Of a stretch of 41,373 nucleotides of DNA, positions 1-9,626 are shown piece after piece. Under the pieces are notes generated by a model. That model was not told the origin of the DNA. It was given only the letters and a program-made list of their open reading frames with translations, and ran no database searches. The translations under genes and the position numbers were made by a program. Positions within the stretch are counted from its first letter, which is position 1. Every line of letters starts with the position of its first letter. Location: NCBI GenBank assembly GCA_016873615.1, contig VGWX01000014.1, positions 1-41,373 of the forward strand, in the 5' to 3' direction. The DNA comes from Nitrospira sp. GTDB taxonomy: Bacteria; Nitrospirota; Thermodesulfovibrionia; Thermodesulfovibrionales; SM23-35.

Positions 1-283
1 CCACGCCCGCCTTATCTTCATCCGGTTTAACAACAAACCCGCCGATACAGAAGGGCGGGGATACCCCGCCCCTACTTCCCAAAATATTGCTCGTAATTTC
101 CGGATTGTACAACAATCTTTGCTTCAGGAAGAGAGTCTCGGATGGCCACATTATGAGACTCAGCAATAGTTTGAACGGAAATAATCATTTCCCATCACGT
201 GTCAAGAATGCGCATAAGCAGGGGAAGCTGTGCTTCCTGAAAGATTCGTGATAAGACATCAGGTATAAAATGGAGAAGCCTAC
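1..283. other. Non-coding or decayed region with one palindrome
   Basis: No convincing gene is visible. A minus-strand reading of 38 codons (188 down to 72, ATG to TAG) could be the tail of a decayed gene, because the same frame upstream is open apart from one stop, but I recognise no family. A perfect 8-bp-arm hairpin of GC-rich sequence lies at 53-71. Confidence 0.3.
53..71. repeat. GC-rich perfect palindrome
   Basis: Arms GGGCGGGG (53-60) and CCCCGCCC (64-71) surround a 3-base loop. No T-run follows on either side, so it resembles a dispersed palindromic repeat more than a terminator. Confidence 0.5.
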
Positions 284-314
284 AAAAAAATAAATAGAGC
301 CATTTTAAGGGCTC
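284..314 (-). terminator. Rho-independent terminator of the ncRNA
   Basis: Read on the minus strand: GAGCC, an 8-base loop, GGCTC, then TATTTATTTTTTT. The stem and T-tract have normal terminator geometry. It lies downstream of the structured RNA candidate at 411-573 in the same direction. Confidence 0.7.
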
Positions 315-587
315 AACTTGATTGGACAACCTCTCTGTGCCGGCAATGTCAACTTCTGCCTTTGCCTCAGCAGGATGACCAAATACCCTTATATGGCTCC
401 AGAATAACTTGCGATCTCAGTCCCGGGATACCTTGAGCTATTTCGTCTAAGTGGGTGCTTCGGTAAATGCCTTTAGGTTTCCTCCTCGCTGCTGGAGGCT
501 TACTCACCGGCATCTAACTCCTGCTTCCCCTACTACGTTTGATCCTCAGGTCTAATCCCGTCCTGAGTATCGCAATTTCTTTTCTTG
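285..587 (-). ncRNA. Structured non-coding RNA, possibly 6S RNA
   Basis: The core spans 573 down to 411. Read on the minus strand, a closing stem is formed by GCGAT-A-CTCAG at the 5' end and CTGAG-ATCGC at the 3' end. It continues through GGGAT/ATCCC and ACCTGAG/CTCAAGGT, then opens into a large bubble (about 35 and 24 bases). The apical arm is closed by CGGTGAGT/ATTTACCG and capped by a CCTCC/GGAGG hairpin. The apical stem needs G-U pairs that only exist in the minus-strand RNA, which fixes the direction. Closing stem, big bubble and terminal arm are the architecture of 6S RNA, and the GGAAACCTAAAGG stretch recalls a conserved 6S segment. About 90 bases, also foldable, separate the core from the terminator. 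The family assignment is inference; a structured RNA gene is better supported than the name. Confidence 0.55.
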
Positions 588-593
588 ATTTTA

Positions 594-621
594 ATTCTAC
601 TCTCTTATGAATATATTTCAA
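594..621 (-). promoter_or_regulatory. Sigma-70-like promoter for the ncRNA
   Basis: On the minus strand, TTGAAA (621-616) and TAGAAT (599-594) are separated by 16 bases. The predicted start near 587 is about 14 bases ahead of the closing stem of the RNA candidate. Confidence 0.55.
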
Positions 622-965
622 GAAACAATTAGCTTAGCATTGAGGATATCTGAGTCATTTTAGGCTTCTAAGACCTTATTATTTACTATTTTTAATCATA
701 AGCACCTATTATCGATATTTTTCACAATTTACAATTAAACATTCCTTGCAATAAATGTGAAGCCCGAATAATCTTGAGAAAAAAATCCTTAAACTGTCCT
801 TCTGTCTATAATGAAAATGATCTTCTTTTCCCCCTGATTTGTTGCTATACTTTTAAACAGATGTAACCCCTGAGTAACGTATATTTATTGTTGTCAGGCT
901 TATGCTATGTCAATTATAAAATGAACCCTATTATAATTACGCAGGAAAAAATAACGGAGGTGGCT
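622..965. other. AT-rich intergenic region
   Basis: No gene is seen here. It separates the minus-strand ncRNA from the plus-strand alpha-2-macroglobulin gene. TATAAT at 807-812 and TATACT at 846-851 are possible -10 boxes for the latter, but neither has a good -35 at proper spacing. The Shine-Dalgarno GGAGG is at 956-960. Confidence 0.35.
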
Positions 966-3900
966 GTGAGGTACAAGGCATTGTTATTATTATTTGCTGT
1001 CTTTGTTTTATCACCCTATTTCCATACTTCCCTCTCTGCAGAAAAGGCCGCTCAGATCGATATGTTCTCGCCGCAGGGTGGGGTCAAAGATGTACGGCAG
1101 GTCAGTGTGCGGTTTTCCGAACAGACGGTTCCATTCGGAGACCCGCGTCTTGCTGAACCATTTGATATCAAATGTCCGGCAAAGGGAAAGGGGCGATGGC
1201 TGGATGGAAAAAACTGGGTCTATGATTTTGAAAAACACCTCCCGGCTGGGGTAATCTGTGAATTTATTCTGAAGCCGGATTTGAAGACCCTTTCAGGAAA
1301 ACAGATAACAGGGTTGAAACAATTTTCATTTTCTACAGGCGGACCGGCTATAAAAGAATCTGTTCCCTATGAAGGGTCTGAATACATAGATGAAGACCAG
1401 GCATTCATCCTTATGCTCGATGCAGAACCTTCTGAAGAATCAGTCCTGTCAAATGCTTCATGCGCCATCGAAGGGATAAACGAGCGGGTCGGAATAAGGA
1501 TCCTCAAAGGCGGGGAAAGGGAGAAGATACTGAAGGTCCACCGTGACGTCCGTTATAAAGATACGCCCGGATTGATACTGCAATGCAGGCAGAAATTTCC
1601 GGAAAGCGCAAAAGTCAGCCTTATTTGGGGCAAAGGTATAAAGTCCCTTAGCGGTGTTGAAACAACTGAGGATCAGACGCTCCATTTCAAAACACGTCTG
1701 CCCTTCACAGCCACATTTCGGTGTGCGAAAGAGAATCCGAATGCCGGTTGCATCCCCCTGCTTCCTATGCGCCTTAATTTCTCAGCGCCGGTCCCAGTGA
1801 AATATGCAGAAAAGATTGTTCTCAAAGGACCTGATAATAAGGTCTATAAGCCTGACAAACCATACGAGGAAAATGCAGAAATCATATATTCACTGTCCTT
1901 TGCAGGCCCGTTCCCTGAGAATACTTCTTTTAGCATTGAAGTTCCGGGAAATATGCAGGATGAAGCAGGAAGGGTTCCGGAAAACAGGGAGAAGTTCCCT
2001 CTTACGGTTAAAACAGATGCTTATCCGCCGCTTGCCAAATTTTCAGCCCGCTTCGGAATCATTGAGCTTGCAGGCAATGCTGCGCTTCCGGTGACCCTCA
2101 GAAACCTTGAGCCTGAGGTCAAATCCAGGATGCTGAAGATTGATGACAGTGAAAATGGCGACGAAGTGAATGCAAAGGGATATGCCGGCGGGGTGAAGGC
2201 CAGGATTCATAAGGCCCAAAAAAATATAGAAGAAGAGATTATCGAATGGATGAAAAAACTTGCCTCAGCAGAAAGGGAAGCCTCAATTTTCAGTAATAAG
2301 GATGACAGGAAAGAAATTTCAATTCCAAAACCGGAGGGCTCAAAGGCATTTGAGGTTATCGGGATCCCTCTGAAAGACGCCGGGTTCTATGTTGTCGAGC
2401 TTGAGAGCGCGATACTTGGAGCCTCTTTGCTTAATAAACAAAAGCTCATGTATGTTCCTGCAGCAACTTTGGTCACAAACCTCTCGGCTCATTTTAAATG
2501 GGGGAGGGAATCATCTTTGGTCTGGGTGACAACGCTTGATAAGGCAGAGCCGGTGAAAGACGCCTCTCTATCAATCAGGGATTGTAAAGGCAAGGAGATA
2601 TGGAGCGGGAAGACTAATGAAGGCGGCATCGCAAAGATAGATTTTCATCTGCCATCAGATCAGGAGCTGCCTCAATGCCCTGTGAATGTAAATTATTCAG
2701 AGTCTTCAAATGTACTTTCAGGCATAGGCAGGGGACTGTTTGTCTTCGCAAGGAATTCTGATGATATTACATTTGTGCATTCATCATGGGATAACGGGAT
2801 CGAGCCGTGGAGGTTTAACCTCCCGCCTGCTTCGTATCAGGGGCCGATAAGCGCGCATACCATATTAGACAGGACGCTTTTGAGGGCAGGTGAGACTGTC
2901 AATATGAAGCATTTGGTCAGAAAGCGGACCATGTCCGGCTTCTCAATGTTGCAGGATTCAGAATTGCCCAAAGCTATTTTGATTCAGCATAGCGGAAGCA
3001 ATCAGAGATACGAATTCCCTTTGGTATGGGATTCAAAAGATATAGCAGAGACAACGTGGGAGATACCTCCGGACGCCAGGCTCGGCAATTATGAGGTCAC
3101 CCTCCTGAAGAAGGCAACGGAAAACCCCCGATCACGGACTGATGCGGGTGGGACGGAAGAATATTCTTATGCTGATGGCTGGATGTCTGGCTCGTTCAGA
3201 GTTGAAGAATTCAGAGCGCCTCTCATGAGGGCTGTAATACAGCCGGTACAGGATACATTGATTAATGCATCTGAGGCTGATGTCGACCTTTCAGTTGCGT
3301 ATCTGTCGGGCGGAGGCGCGGGCAATGCCCCGGTTAAATTGAGAAGCCGGCTACAGCCTAAATATGTAAATTTTGATGATTATGAAGACTTTGTCTTTGC
3401 AAACGGCACTGTTAAAGAGGGGACAGTCCGGAGATCCGACTACGAAGAAAATGATGAAGAGCCGGTAAGGAAAAAGCCGGCAATTCAGACGCATGAGCTT
3501 AAACTTGATAAGTCCGGAACAGGCAGGGTGAAGATAACAAAATTGCCTGCGGTATCGTCTCCACAGACGCTCTCCACAGAACTTGAATTCAGGGACCCGA
3601 ATGGCCAGGTTCAAACCGTTTCCCAAAAAATACCTCTCTGGCCTTCAAAACTGATCCTTGGGATAAAGCCTGATTCCTGGGCAGCTTCAAAGGAAATATT
3701 CAGATTCCATGTGGCTGTACTTGATCTGAAAGGCAGACCAATGCCGGATAAATCAGTAAAGGTGGATCTGTTCCGGAAAAAATACTATTCCCACAGGAAA
3801 AGGCTCATAGGAGGCTTTTACTCCTATGAACACGTGACCGAGATAAAGCGTGTTGGCCGCATTTGCGAGGGGCAGACAGATTCAAGAGGTCTGCTCATAT

Positions 3901-6734
3901 GCGAGACTCAATCTCCTGTCTCCGGTAATCTGATTCTTCAGGCAGAAGCTCAAGATGATTCAGGAAATAAGACTGCTGCATACAGAGATGTATGGGTTGC
4001 CGGCAAAGGAGAATGGTGGTTTGATGTGTCTGACAATGACAGGATTGATCTCCTTCCTGAGAAAAAGAGATACGAACCTGGAGAGACTGCCAAATTCCAG
4101 GTCAGGATGCCGTTCAGAGAGGCGACAGCCCTTGTCACTGTAGAAAGAGAAGGGATTATCGAGACATTCATTCAGAGATTATCCGGGAAGTCAGCGTCAA
4201 TAGAGATCCCTGTTCAGGGGTCATATGCGCCGAATGTTTTTGTCTCAGCCCTTGTTGTGCGCGGCCGCGCAGGCGACATACAGCCTGCTGCAACAGTTGA
4301 CCTCGGAAGGCCTTCGTACAAGATCGGCATCGCAGAGATCAGTGTCGGGTGGAAGAGGCATGAGCTTAAGGTGAATTTGTCCTCTGATAAAGGTGTATAC
4401 AGGATCCGGGATAAGGCAAATATCCATATAAAAGTCACAAGGGCAGATGGAAAGGCCCTGCCGGCAGGGAGCGAGGCTGCAATTGCTGCTGTTGATGAGG
4501 GGCTTCTTGAACTGATGCCGAACAGCAGCCTCAAACTCCTCAATGCAATGATGGGAAGAAGGGGTTATGAAATACTTACCTCAACTGCCCAAATGCAGGT
4601 TGTCGGAAAAAGGCATTACGGCCTGAAGGCATTGCCGCATGGCGGCGGCGGCGGGAAACAGATAACAAGGGAATTATTCGATACCCTTCTATTATGGAAG
4701 GCGCGCCTCCCTCTCAATGAAAAAGGCGAAGCATCAATAGAAATACCGCTCAATGACTCATTAACCTCATTCAGAATTGTGGCTGTTGCAAACGGAGGAG
4801 CAGACCTTTTTGGTTCAGGAGAAACAAGCATAAGGACAACCCAGGATTTGATAATCCTCTCCGGAATCCCGCCGCTGGTGCGGGAGGGCGATGCCTTTAA
4901 GGCTACCTTTACCATCAGAAATGCGTCTGACAGAAAGATGGACCTGGAGGTAAAAGCAAATATTGATGGTATTCCCGGGAAGACAGAACCAGAAACAGTG
5001 AACGAATCCCTTTCAGCAGGTGAGGCAAAGGATATCAGTTGGGAGATTCATGTCCCTCAAGGGGTCGATCATCTGAATTACGAAATAACAGCAAAGGAAA
5101 TGCCCCTTCTATCCCCCACTTTGGAAAAGGGGGGCAAGAGGGGATTTGACCAGGCTCAGGACAGCATTAAAGTCAGCCAGAAGGTTATAGAAGCCGTGCC
5201 AATAAAAACATTCCAGGCAACAATTACGCAGATTGAAAACAGTTTTAACATGAAAGCAGAAAAGCCTGAAGATGCATTGTCTGGTAAGGGCGGGATAAGT
5301 GTTTCATTCAGGCCGGGGCTTTCAGGCGGACTGGATGGTGTTATACGGTTTATGAAAGAGTATCCATACGCCTGTATGGAGCAGAAGGTTTCAAGGGCGG
5401 TTAGCCTGCGGGATGAAACCCTATGGAAAAATCTTATTTCAGAACTTCCTTCTTATCTTGATTCAGACGGGCTCGTAAAATATTTCCCGTCATCAGGCCG
5501 CGGAAGTGATACGCTTACTGCCTATATCCTCTCTATTTCAGACGAGGCCGGATGGAAAGTCCCTGAACATATAAAAGACCAGATGGCGACTGGTTTAAAG
5601 GGGTTTATTGAAGGAAGGGTCAACAGATATTCATTGCTTCCAACAGCAGACCTGTCCATAAGAAAAATGGCTGCATTAGAGGCCTTGTCCAGGAGCGGAA
5701 AGGCAGAGTCAAGTCTCCTTGGCTCGATATCAATAGAACCGAATCTCTGGCCAACGTCTGCTGTCATAGACTGGATAAATGTGCTTCTGAGGATGAAGGG
5801 GATACCTGACCAAGAGAGGAAGTTGAAGGAATCCGAACAGATAATCAGGTCAAGGCTGAACTTTCAGGGAACAACAATGGGTTTTTCGACAGAGCGCACA
5901 GATTATCTCTGGTGGCTGATGGTTTCTGCAGACCTCAATGCTGTGAAGAGTATTCTTGCGCTGTTGAGTTTTGAAACCTGGAAAGAAGATATGCCGCGGC
6001 TTGTGAGAGGAACATTAGGCCGTCAATACAAAGGAGCATGGAATACAACGATCGCAAATGCCTGGGGAGTTCTTGCTATGGAGAAATTCTCGCGGAAGTT
6101 TGAAAATATTCCAATAACAGGGATAACAGCGGCTTCACTTGATAAAAAGACTATTGATACTGACTGGGCAAAGACTCCTGATGGAAGGAGCATGATGTTT
6201 GACTGGCCAAAGGCAAAAGAAGACCTTGCCATTACTCACAATGGAACCGGAAACCCCTGGGCAATAATCCAGGGCCTTGCATCGATTCCTCTTAAAGAAT
6301 CTCTCTCAAGCGGATACAGGATTAAAAAGACGCTTATCCCTGTAGAACAAAAGGAGAAGGGGAAATGGAGCAAGGGTGATGTAGTAAAAGTCCATCTTGA
6401 TCTTGAGGCGCAATCTGATATGACGTGGGTTGTAGTAAATGACCCTGTTCCCGGAGGGGCAAATATCTTGGGAACAGGGCTGGGAAGGGATTCACAGATT
6501 CTGACGAGGGATGAAGAAAGTAAGGGATGGGTCTGGCCTGCATTTGAAGAACGCTCATTCGGGGCGTTCAGGGCATATTATGAATTTGTGCCAAAAGGGA
6601 AATGGACAGTTGAATATACATTAAGATTAAACAACGAAGGCATATTCATTCTCCCGGCTACAAGGGTTGAGGCGCTCTATGCTCCGGAGATGCTGGGTGA
6701 AATGCCGAATGAAAAAATAGAGATAAGACCGTAA
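966..6734 (+). CDS. Bacterial alpha-2-macroglobulin (YfhM-like)
   Basis: Large periplasmic protease-trapping protein of about 1922 residues. I chose the GTG at 966 because GGAGG ends five bases before it and the product then starts with a clean signal peptide (RYKALLLLFAVFVLSPY, cleavage after SLSA); earlier ATGs would bury the signal. No lipobox cysteine is present, unlike E. coli YfhM, so the protein is probably soluble in the periplasm. The MG2-like segment around LDRTLLRAGETVNMKH, the AAVDEGLLELMP segment and the thioester motif CMEQ (Cys about 1470) are visible. In this family the thioester covalently captures attacking proteases. Pairing with pbpC downstream is the classical arrangement and suggests defence of the envelope when peptidoglycan is breached. 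A palindromic element is inserted in frame near residues 1380-1394. Confidence 0.93.
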   Translation: MRYKALLLLFAVFVLSPYFHTSLSAEKAAQIDMFSPQGGVKDVRQVSVRFSEQTVPFGDPRLAEPFDIKCPAKGKGRWLDGKNWVYDFEKHLPAGVICEFILKPDLKTLSGKQITGLKQFSFSTGGPAIKESVPYEGSEYIDEDQAFILMLDAEPSEESVLSNASCAIEGINERVGIRILKGGEREKILKVHRDVRYKDTPGLILQCRQKFPESAKVSLIWGKGIKSLSGVETTEDQTLHFKTRLPFTATFRCAKENPNAGCIPLLPMRLNFSAPVPVKYAEKIVLKGPDNKVYKPDKPYEENAEIIYSLSFAGPFPENTSFSIEVPGNMQDEAGRVPENREKFPLTVKTDAYPPLAKFSARFGIIELAGNAALPVTLRNLEPEVKSRMLKIDDSENGDEVNAKGYAGGVKARIHKAQKNIEEEIIEWMKKLASAEREASIFSNKDDRKEISIPKPEGSKAFEVIGIPLKDAGFYVVELESAILGASLLNKQKLMYVPAATLVTNLSAHFKWGRESSLVWVTTLDKAEPVKDASLSIRDCKGKEIWSGKTNEGGIAKIDFHLPSDQELPQCPVNVNYSESSNVLSGIGRGLFVFARNSDDITFVHSSWDNGIEPWRFNLPPASYQGPISAHTILDRTLLRAGETVNMKHLVRKRTMSGFSMLQDSELPKAILIQHSGSNQRYEFPLVWDSKDIAETTWEIPPDARLGNYEVTLLKKATENPRSRTDAGGTEEYSYADGWMSGSFRVEEFRAPLMRAVIQPVQDTLINASEADVDLSVAYLSGGGAGNAPVKLRSRLQPKYVNFDDYEDFVFANGTVKEGTVRRSDYEENDEEPVRKKPAIQTHELKLDKSGTGRVKITKLPAVSSPQTLSTELEFRDPNGQVQTVSQKIPLWPSKLILGIKPDSWAASKEIFRFHVAVLDLKGRPMPDKSVKVDLFRKKYYSHRKRLIGGFYSYEHVTEIKRVGRICEGQTDSRGLLICETQSPVSGNLILQAEAQDDSGNKTAAYRDVWVAGKGEWWFDVSDNDRIDLLPEKKRYEPGETAKFQVRMPFREATALVTVEREGIIETFIQRLSGKSASIEIPVQGSYAPNVFVSALVVRGRAGDIQPAATVDLGRPSYKIGIAEISVGWKRHELKVNLSSDKGVYRIRDKANIHIKVTRADGKALPAGSEAAIAAVDEGLLELMPNSSLKLLNAMMGRRGYEILTSTAQMQVVGKRHYGLKALPHGGGGGKQITRELFDTLLLWKARLPLNEKGEASIEIPLNDSLTSFRIVAVANGGADLFGSGETSIRTTQDLIILSGIPPLVREGDAFKATFTIRNASDRKMDLEVKANIDGIPGKTEPETVNESLSAGEAKDISWEIHVPQGVDHLNYEITAKEMPLLSPTLEKGGKRGFDQAQDSIKVSQKVIEAVPIKTFQATITQIENSFNMKAEKPEDALSGKGGISVSFRPGLSGGLDGVIRFMKEYPYACMEQKVSRAVSLRDETLWKNLISELPSYLDSDGLVKYFPSSGRGSDTLTAYILSISDEAGWKVPEHIKDQMATGLKGFIEGRVNRYSLLPTADLSIRKMAALEALSRSGKAESSLLGSISIEPNLWPTSAVIDWINVLLRMKGIPDQERKLKESEQIIRSRLNFQGTTMGFSTERTDYLWWLMVSADLNAVKSILALLSFETWKEDMPRLVRGTLGRQYKGAWNTTIANAWGVLAMEKFSRKFENIPITGITAASLDKKTIDTDWAKTPDGRSMMFDWPKAKEDLAITHNGTGNPWAIIQGLASIPLKESLSSGYRIKKTLIPVEQKEKGKWSKGDVVKVHLDLEAQSDMTWVVVNDPVPGGANILGTGLGRDSQILTRDEESKGWVWPAFEERSFGAFRAYYEFVPKGKWTVEYTLRLNNEGIFILPATRVEALYAPEMLGEMPNEKIEIRP
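5103..5145. repeat. C-rich palindromic element, in-frame copy 1
   Basis: C-tracts followed by CTTTGGAAAAG and G-tracts form a long hairpin inside the alpha-2-macroglobulin gene, encoding roughly PLLSPTLEKGGKRG. The same design recurs at 7959, 10208, 14846 and 14895. The frame stays open and the thioester lies about 80 residues further on. Confidence 0.8.
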
Positions 6735-6777
6735 GCCTCATAAATCATGTGCTTGATATAACTACAAGGAGGATGAA

Positions 6778-7104
6778 ATGAAAATCGGTATCCTAATTTC
6801 AACAGGTGACGCAGAGACAATCTGGAATGCTTTTCGTTTTGCAAATCTCTGTCTAAACACAAACGTGAACGACGAAGTATCGATATTTATGCACGCAAAA
6901 GCCGTGGAATATGAGAATTGTGACTCGGAGAAATTCAAAATAAAGGAGCTGGCGAAAGCATTTGTCCTGAGCGACGGCAAACTGCTTGCATGCGGCAAGT
7001 GTCTTGGCTTCAGGGGACTGGAAGAGAATAACGTCTGCCGTAAGGGTAGCCAGAAAGACCTCTACGAAATGGTTATGACAAGCGATAAACTTGTCTGTTT
7101 CTAA
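6778..7104 (+). CDS. DsrE-like sulfur-relay family protein
   Basis: A 108-residue cytosolic protein beginning MKIGILISTGDAETIWNAFRFAN, the start of a DsrE/DsrF/peroxiredoxin-like alpha/beta fold. Cysteines cluster in ACGKCLGFRG (around residues 71-74), in NVCRKG and at the C-terminus (LVCF). DsrE-family proteins carry sulfane sulfur on a conserved cysteine, but the substrate here is unknown. AAGGAGG at 6766-6772 sits five bases before the ATG. It lies between the alpha-2-macroglobulin and pbpC genes with short gaps, probably in the same transcript, which is an unusual interruption of that pair. Its role in the envelope operon, if any, is unclear. Confidence 0.75.
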   Translation: MKIGILISTGDAETIWNAFRFANLCLNTNVNDEVSIFMHAKAVEYENCDSEKFKIKELAKAFVLSDGKLLACGKCLGFRGLEENNVCRKGSQKDLYEMVMTSDKLVCF

Positions 7105-7141
7105 GTTGTAAAGATGAGCAAAAAGACCGGGGAATCATAAA

Positions 7142-9523
7142 ATGAAAGCGTTATTTACCATTTTAATATTTCTTGCTCTTGTATCAAATGCTTATTCCCT
7201 GCCTTCTTTTCAGGAAGTAAAAGACTCTTACAGAAAATCGGATGCGGTTTTATTGGACAGGCATGGAAAGATCATCCATGAACTCAGGGTAGATCCAAAA
7301 TTCAGACGGCTTGACTGGACATCTATTGAAGATATTTCTCCGGCTCTCATAAAGGCAGTTGTTCTTTCTGAGGACAAAAGATTTTATGAGCACCATGGCG
7401 TTGACTGGCTTGCTGTCAGTTCAGCATTTATAGAAAACCTTTTTAGAAAACAGTCGCGCGGGGCAAGCACAATAACGATGCAGCTTGCATCGATGCTCGA
7501 TGAAAGTCTGAAACCAAAAGGTTCGAAGAGGACAATAGGACAGAAGTGGGATCAGATGGAAGCTGCAAAAAAACTGGAAGAGACATGGTCGAAAAAAGAG
7601 ATACTTGAAGCATATCAGAACCTTCTTGCTTTCCGTGGTGAATTGCAGGGGGTTTCTGCTGCATCAAGAGGGCTTTTTGATAAAGAGCCGGCCGGGCTGA
7701 ATGAATCAGAATCCCTTATACTGGCATCTCTTATAAGGTCGCCAAATGCCACTATCGAAAAGGTAGGCAGCAGGGCATGCAGCCTTGGCAGTTCTTTGAA
7801 TTCATCTGTTAAATGCGAAGATATCAGGGCGCTTGCTGAAAGGACTCTGACCAATAAATATTCAATCAAGCAGAGAACAGCGCTCGCACCTCATGTGGCA
7901 TATCAGTTGTTAATGAATATCGATAGCAAACCTTATGGAATTGCTAAACAAGACGGTAATCCCCCCATCCCCCCCTTTAGCAAAGGGGTGATAGGGGGAT
8001 TTGGCGAAAACAGTCAAAAGGAAATTGAGGTTTCAACAACACTCGACAGGGATCTCCAGAGCTATGCCGCTGATGTTTTAAAACATCATATATTGTCTGT
8101 CAGGCATCAGAATGTGAACGACGGAGCTGTCCTGATCGTCGAAAACAAGACAGGAGATGTCCTTTCATATGTCGGCAGTATAGGTGACGAATCAAGCGCA
8201 CGCTATGTTGACGGAATAAGGGCAAAAAGACAGGCAGGTTCAACGCTCAAGCCGTTCTTATATGCGCTTGCACTTGAAAAACAGGTTCTGACGCCGGCAT
8301 CAATATTAAGCGACAGCCCTGTCGACATTTCCACCGGCCTTGGTGTTTATAAACCTGAGAATTATGAGAATGATTTCAAGGGTATGATTTCCGTGCGTAC
8401 GGCGCTTGCCTCTTCACTGAATATTCCTGCTGTCAGAACTCTTTCCCTTACCGGCATAGACCCCTTTATCCAGAAACTCAAACTCCTGGGGTTTAGCCAG
8501 TTGAAGAGTGATGATTACTACGGGTTTTCTGTTGCCCTGGGTTCGGCTGATGTCAGTCTATGGGAACTGGTTAATGCATATCGCACCTTGGCCAATAATG
8601 GTTTCAGGAATGATTTAAGGCTGAGATTTGAAGATGCTGATGGAGTCATAAGTAAGACCTCACGATCGTCATTCACGCAAGCGGAGCGCGTCGGGAATCC
8701 TTCTGAAAACAAAGAAAGATTCCGGACAAGCCGGAATGACAAACCGGCGACTGAATATGGCCTTACTTATGAACTCATTAGTAAGGATGCAAAGAGTACC
8801 CGTGTATTTTCTGAAGAAGCGGTGTTCCTCATATCAGATATACTCTCAGACAGAGAAGCACGAAGCTATACATTCAGTCTTGAAAATCCGCTTTCCACAA
8901 AATACTGGAGCGCTGTAAAAACAGGGACGAGCAAGGATATGAGAGATAACTGGTGCATCGGATATTCAGACAAATATACCGTAGGGGTATGGGTCGGCAA
9001 TTTCTCAGGCGCTGCTATGTGGAATGTAAGCGGTATTACAGGCGCTGCACCTGTCTGGCTTGAGATTATGAACTATCTCCATCAGAGAAATCCGGTTATG
9101 CCGCCTAATCCCCCTTCAGGAGTTTTTGCAAAGAGGATAGAGTTTCAGAACAACATAGAACCTGCAAGGGTTGAATGGTTTATACAGAATACCGGACCGG
9201 CAATTGCAATCTCGGATGAAACAATAATTACCCTTAATACAGCACATGATTTCCCTCATATTCTCTATCCATCTGATGGGACAACAATCGCTTTAGACCC
9301 TGATATCCCGGTCGAAAATCAATATATATTTTTTGAGGCTGAGACCTCTCACAACGACCTTGATTGGATTCTGAATGGACAGAGTATAAGCAAGACATTC
9401 CAGGCGGCGCTTTCATGGAAGCTTAAGCAAGGCAAATATCTGTTATCTCTTATAGATAAAAAAAAACGTGTTATCGACTCTGTAGTGTTCCAGGTGAGAG
9501 GCGCTGCTCATTCCTCTGAATGA
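7142..9523 (+). CDS. pbpC: Penicillin-binding protein 1C
   Basis: Bifunctional peptidoglycan glycosyltransferase/transpeptidase, 793 residues, anchored or secreted through the N-terminal hydrophobic segment (residues 3-19). The glycosyltransferase motifs EDKRFYEHHGVD (E77) and RGASTITMQL (106-115) are intact. The transpeptidase has STLK (Ser367 nucleophile), SSLN and KTGTSKD (593-599). A C-terminal region of about 170 residues fits the PBP1C extra domain. The neighbouring alpha-2-macroglobulin is its usual partner. Two palindromic elements of different families lie inside the gene in frame: near residues 273-287, between the glycosyltransferase and transpeptidase, and near 509-533, inside the transpeptidase before KTG. 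Both replace what would be loops. All catalytic motifs remain, so activity is plausible. Confidence 0.94.
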   Translation: MKALFTILIFLALVSNAYSLPSFQEVKDSYRKSDAVLLDRHGKIIHELRVDPKFRRLDWTSIEDISPALIKAVVLSEDKRFYEHHGVDWLAVSSAFIENLFRKQSRGASTITMQLASMLDESLKPKGSKRTIGQKWDQMEAAKKLEETWSKKEILEAYQNLLAFRGELQGVSAASRGLFDKEPAGLNESESLILASLIRSPNATIEKVGSRACSLGSSLNSSVKCEDIRALAERTLTNKYSIKQRTALAPHVAYQLLMNIDSKPYGIAKQDGNPPIPPFSKGVIGGFGENSQKEIEVSTTLDRDLQSYAADVLKHHILSVRHQNVNDGAVLIVENKTGDVLSYVGSIGDESSARYVDGIRAKRQAGSTLKPFLYALALEKQVLTPASILSDSPVDISTGLGVYKPENYENDFKGMISVRTALASSLNIPAVRTLSLTGIDPFIQKLKLLGFSQLKSDDYYGFSVALGSADVSLWELVNAYRTLANNGFRNDLRLRFEDADGVISKTSRSSFTQAERVGNPSENKERFRTSRNDKPATEYGLTYELISKDAKSTRVFSEEAVFLISDILSDREARSYTFSLENPLSTKYWSAVKTGTSKDMRDNWCIGYSDKYTVGVWVGNFSGAAMWNVSGITGAAPVWLEIMNYLHQRNPVMPPNPPSGVFAKRIEFQNNIEPARVEWFIQNTGPAIAISDETIITLNTAHDFPHILYPSDGTTIALDPDIPVENQYIFFEAETSHNDLDWILNGQSISKTFQAALSWKLKQGKYLLSLIDKKKRVIDSVVFQVRGAAHSSE
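7959..8000. repeat. C-rich palindromic element, in-frame copy 2
   Basis: A 42-base unit starting ATCCCCCC and ending GGGGGAT, with centre CTTTAGCAAAG. It is exactly 14 codons long and reads as NPPIPPFSKGVIGGF inside PbpC, in the linker between its two enzymatic domains. Confidence 0.85.
8668..8740. repeat. GTCATTC...GAATGAC element, in-frame copy
   Basis: A 73-base unit bounded by GTCATTC and GGAATGAC with internal inverted segments (GGGAATCC, GATTCCGG). It encodes a serine/arginine-rich stretch of about 25 residues in PbpC. Related units are at 17301-17326, 20000-20074 and 30816-30899. Confidence 0.8.
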
Positions 9524-9626
9524 CGTCCAATCAAAAGACAATCTCCTTTTTTTTATGTTAGAATTATTTTAAAAATGAGTAAATATCAATGATAAATTGC
9601 AGTCAAAAAAGAGAGAAGGGGGGAAT

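Noticed and set aside
300-410. Protein-like reading on the minus strand across the ncRNA (GHPAEAKAEVDIAGTER)
   Set aside because: It spans the structured RNA's 3' part and terminator, has no start or ribosome site, and needs a frame change; the RNA explanation is better.
888-965. Upstream start for the alpha-2-macroglobulin
   Set aside because: It would bury the signal peptide behind 26 residues, whereas GGAGG is correctly placed for the GTG at 966.
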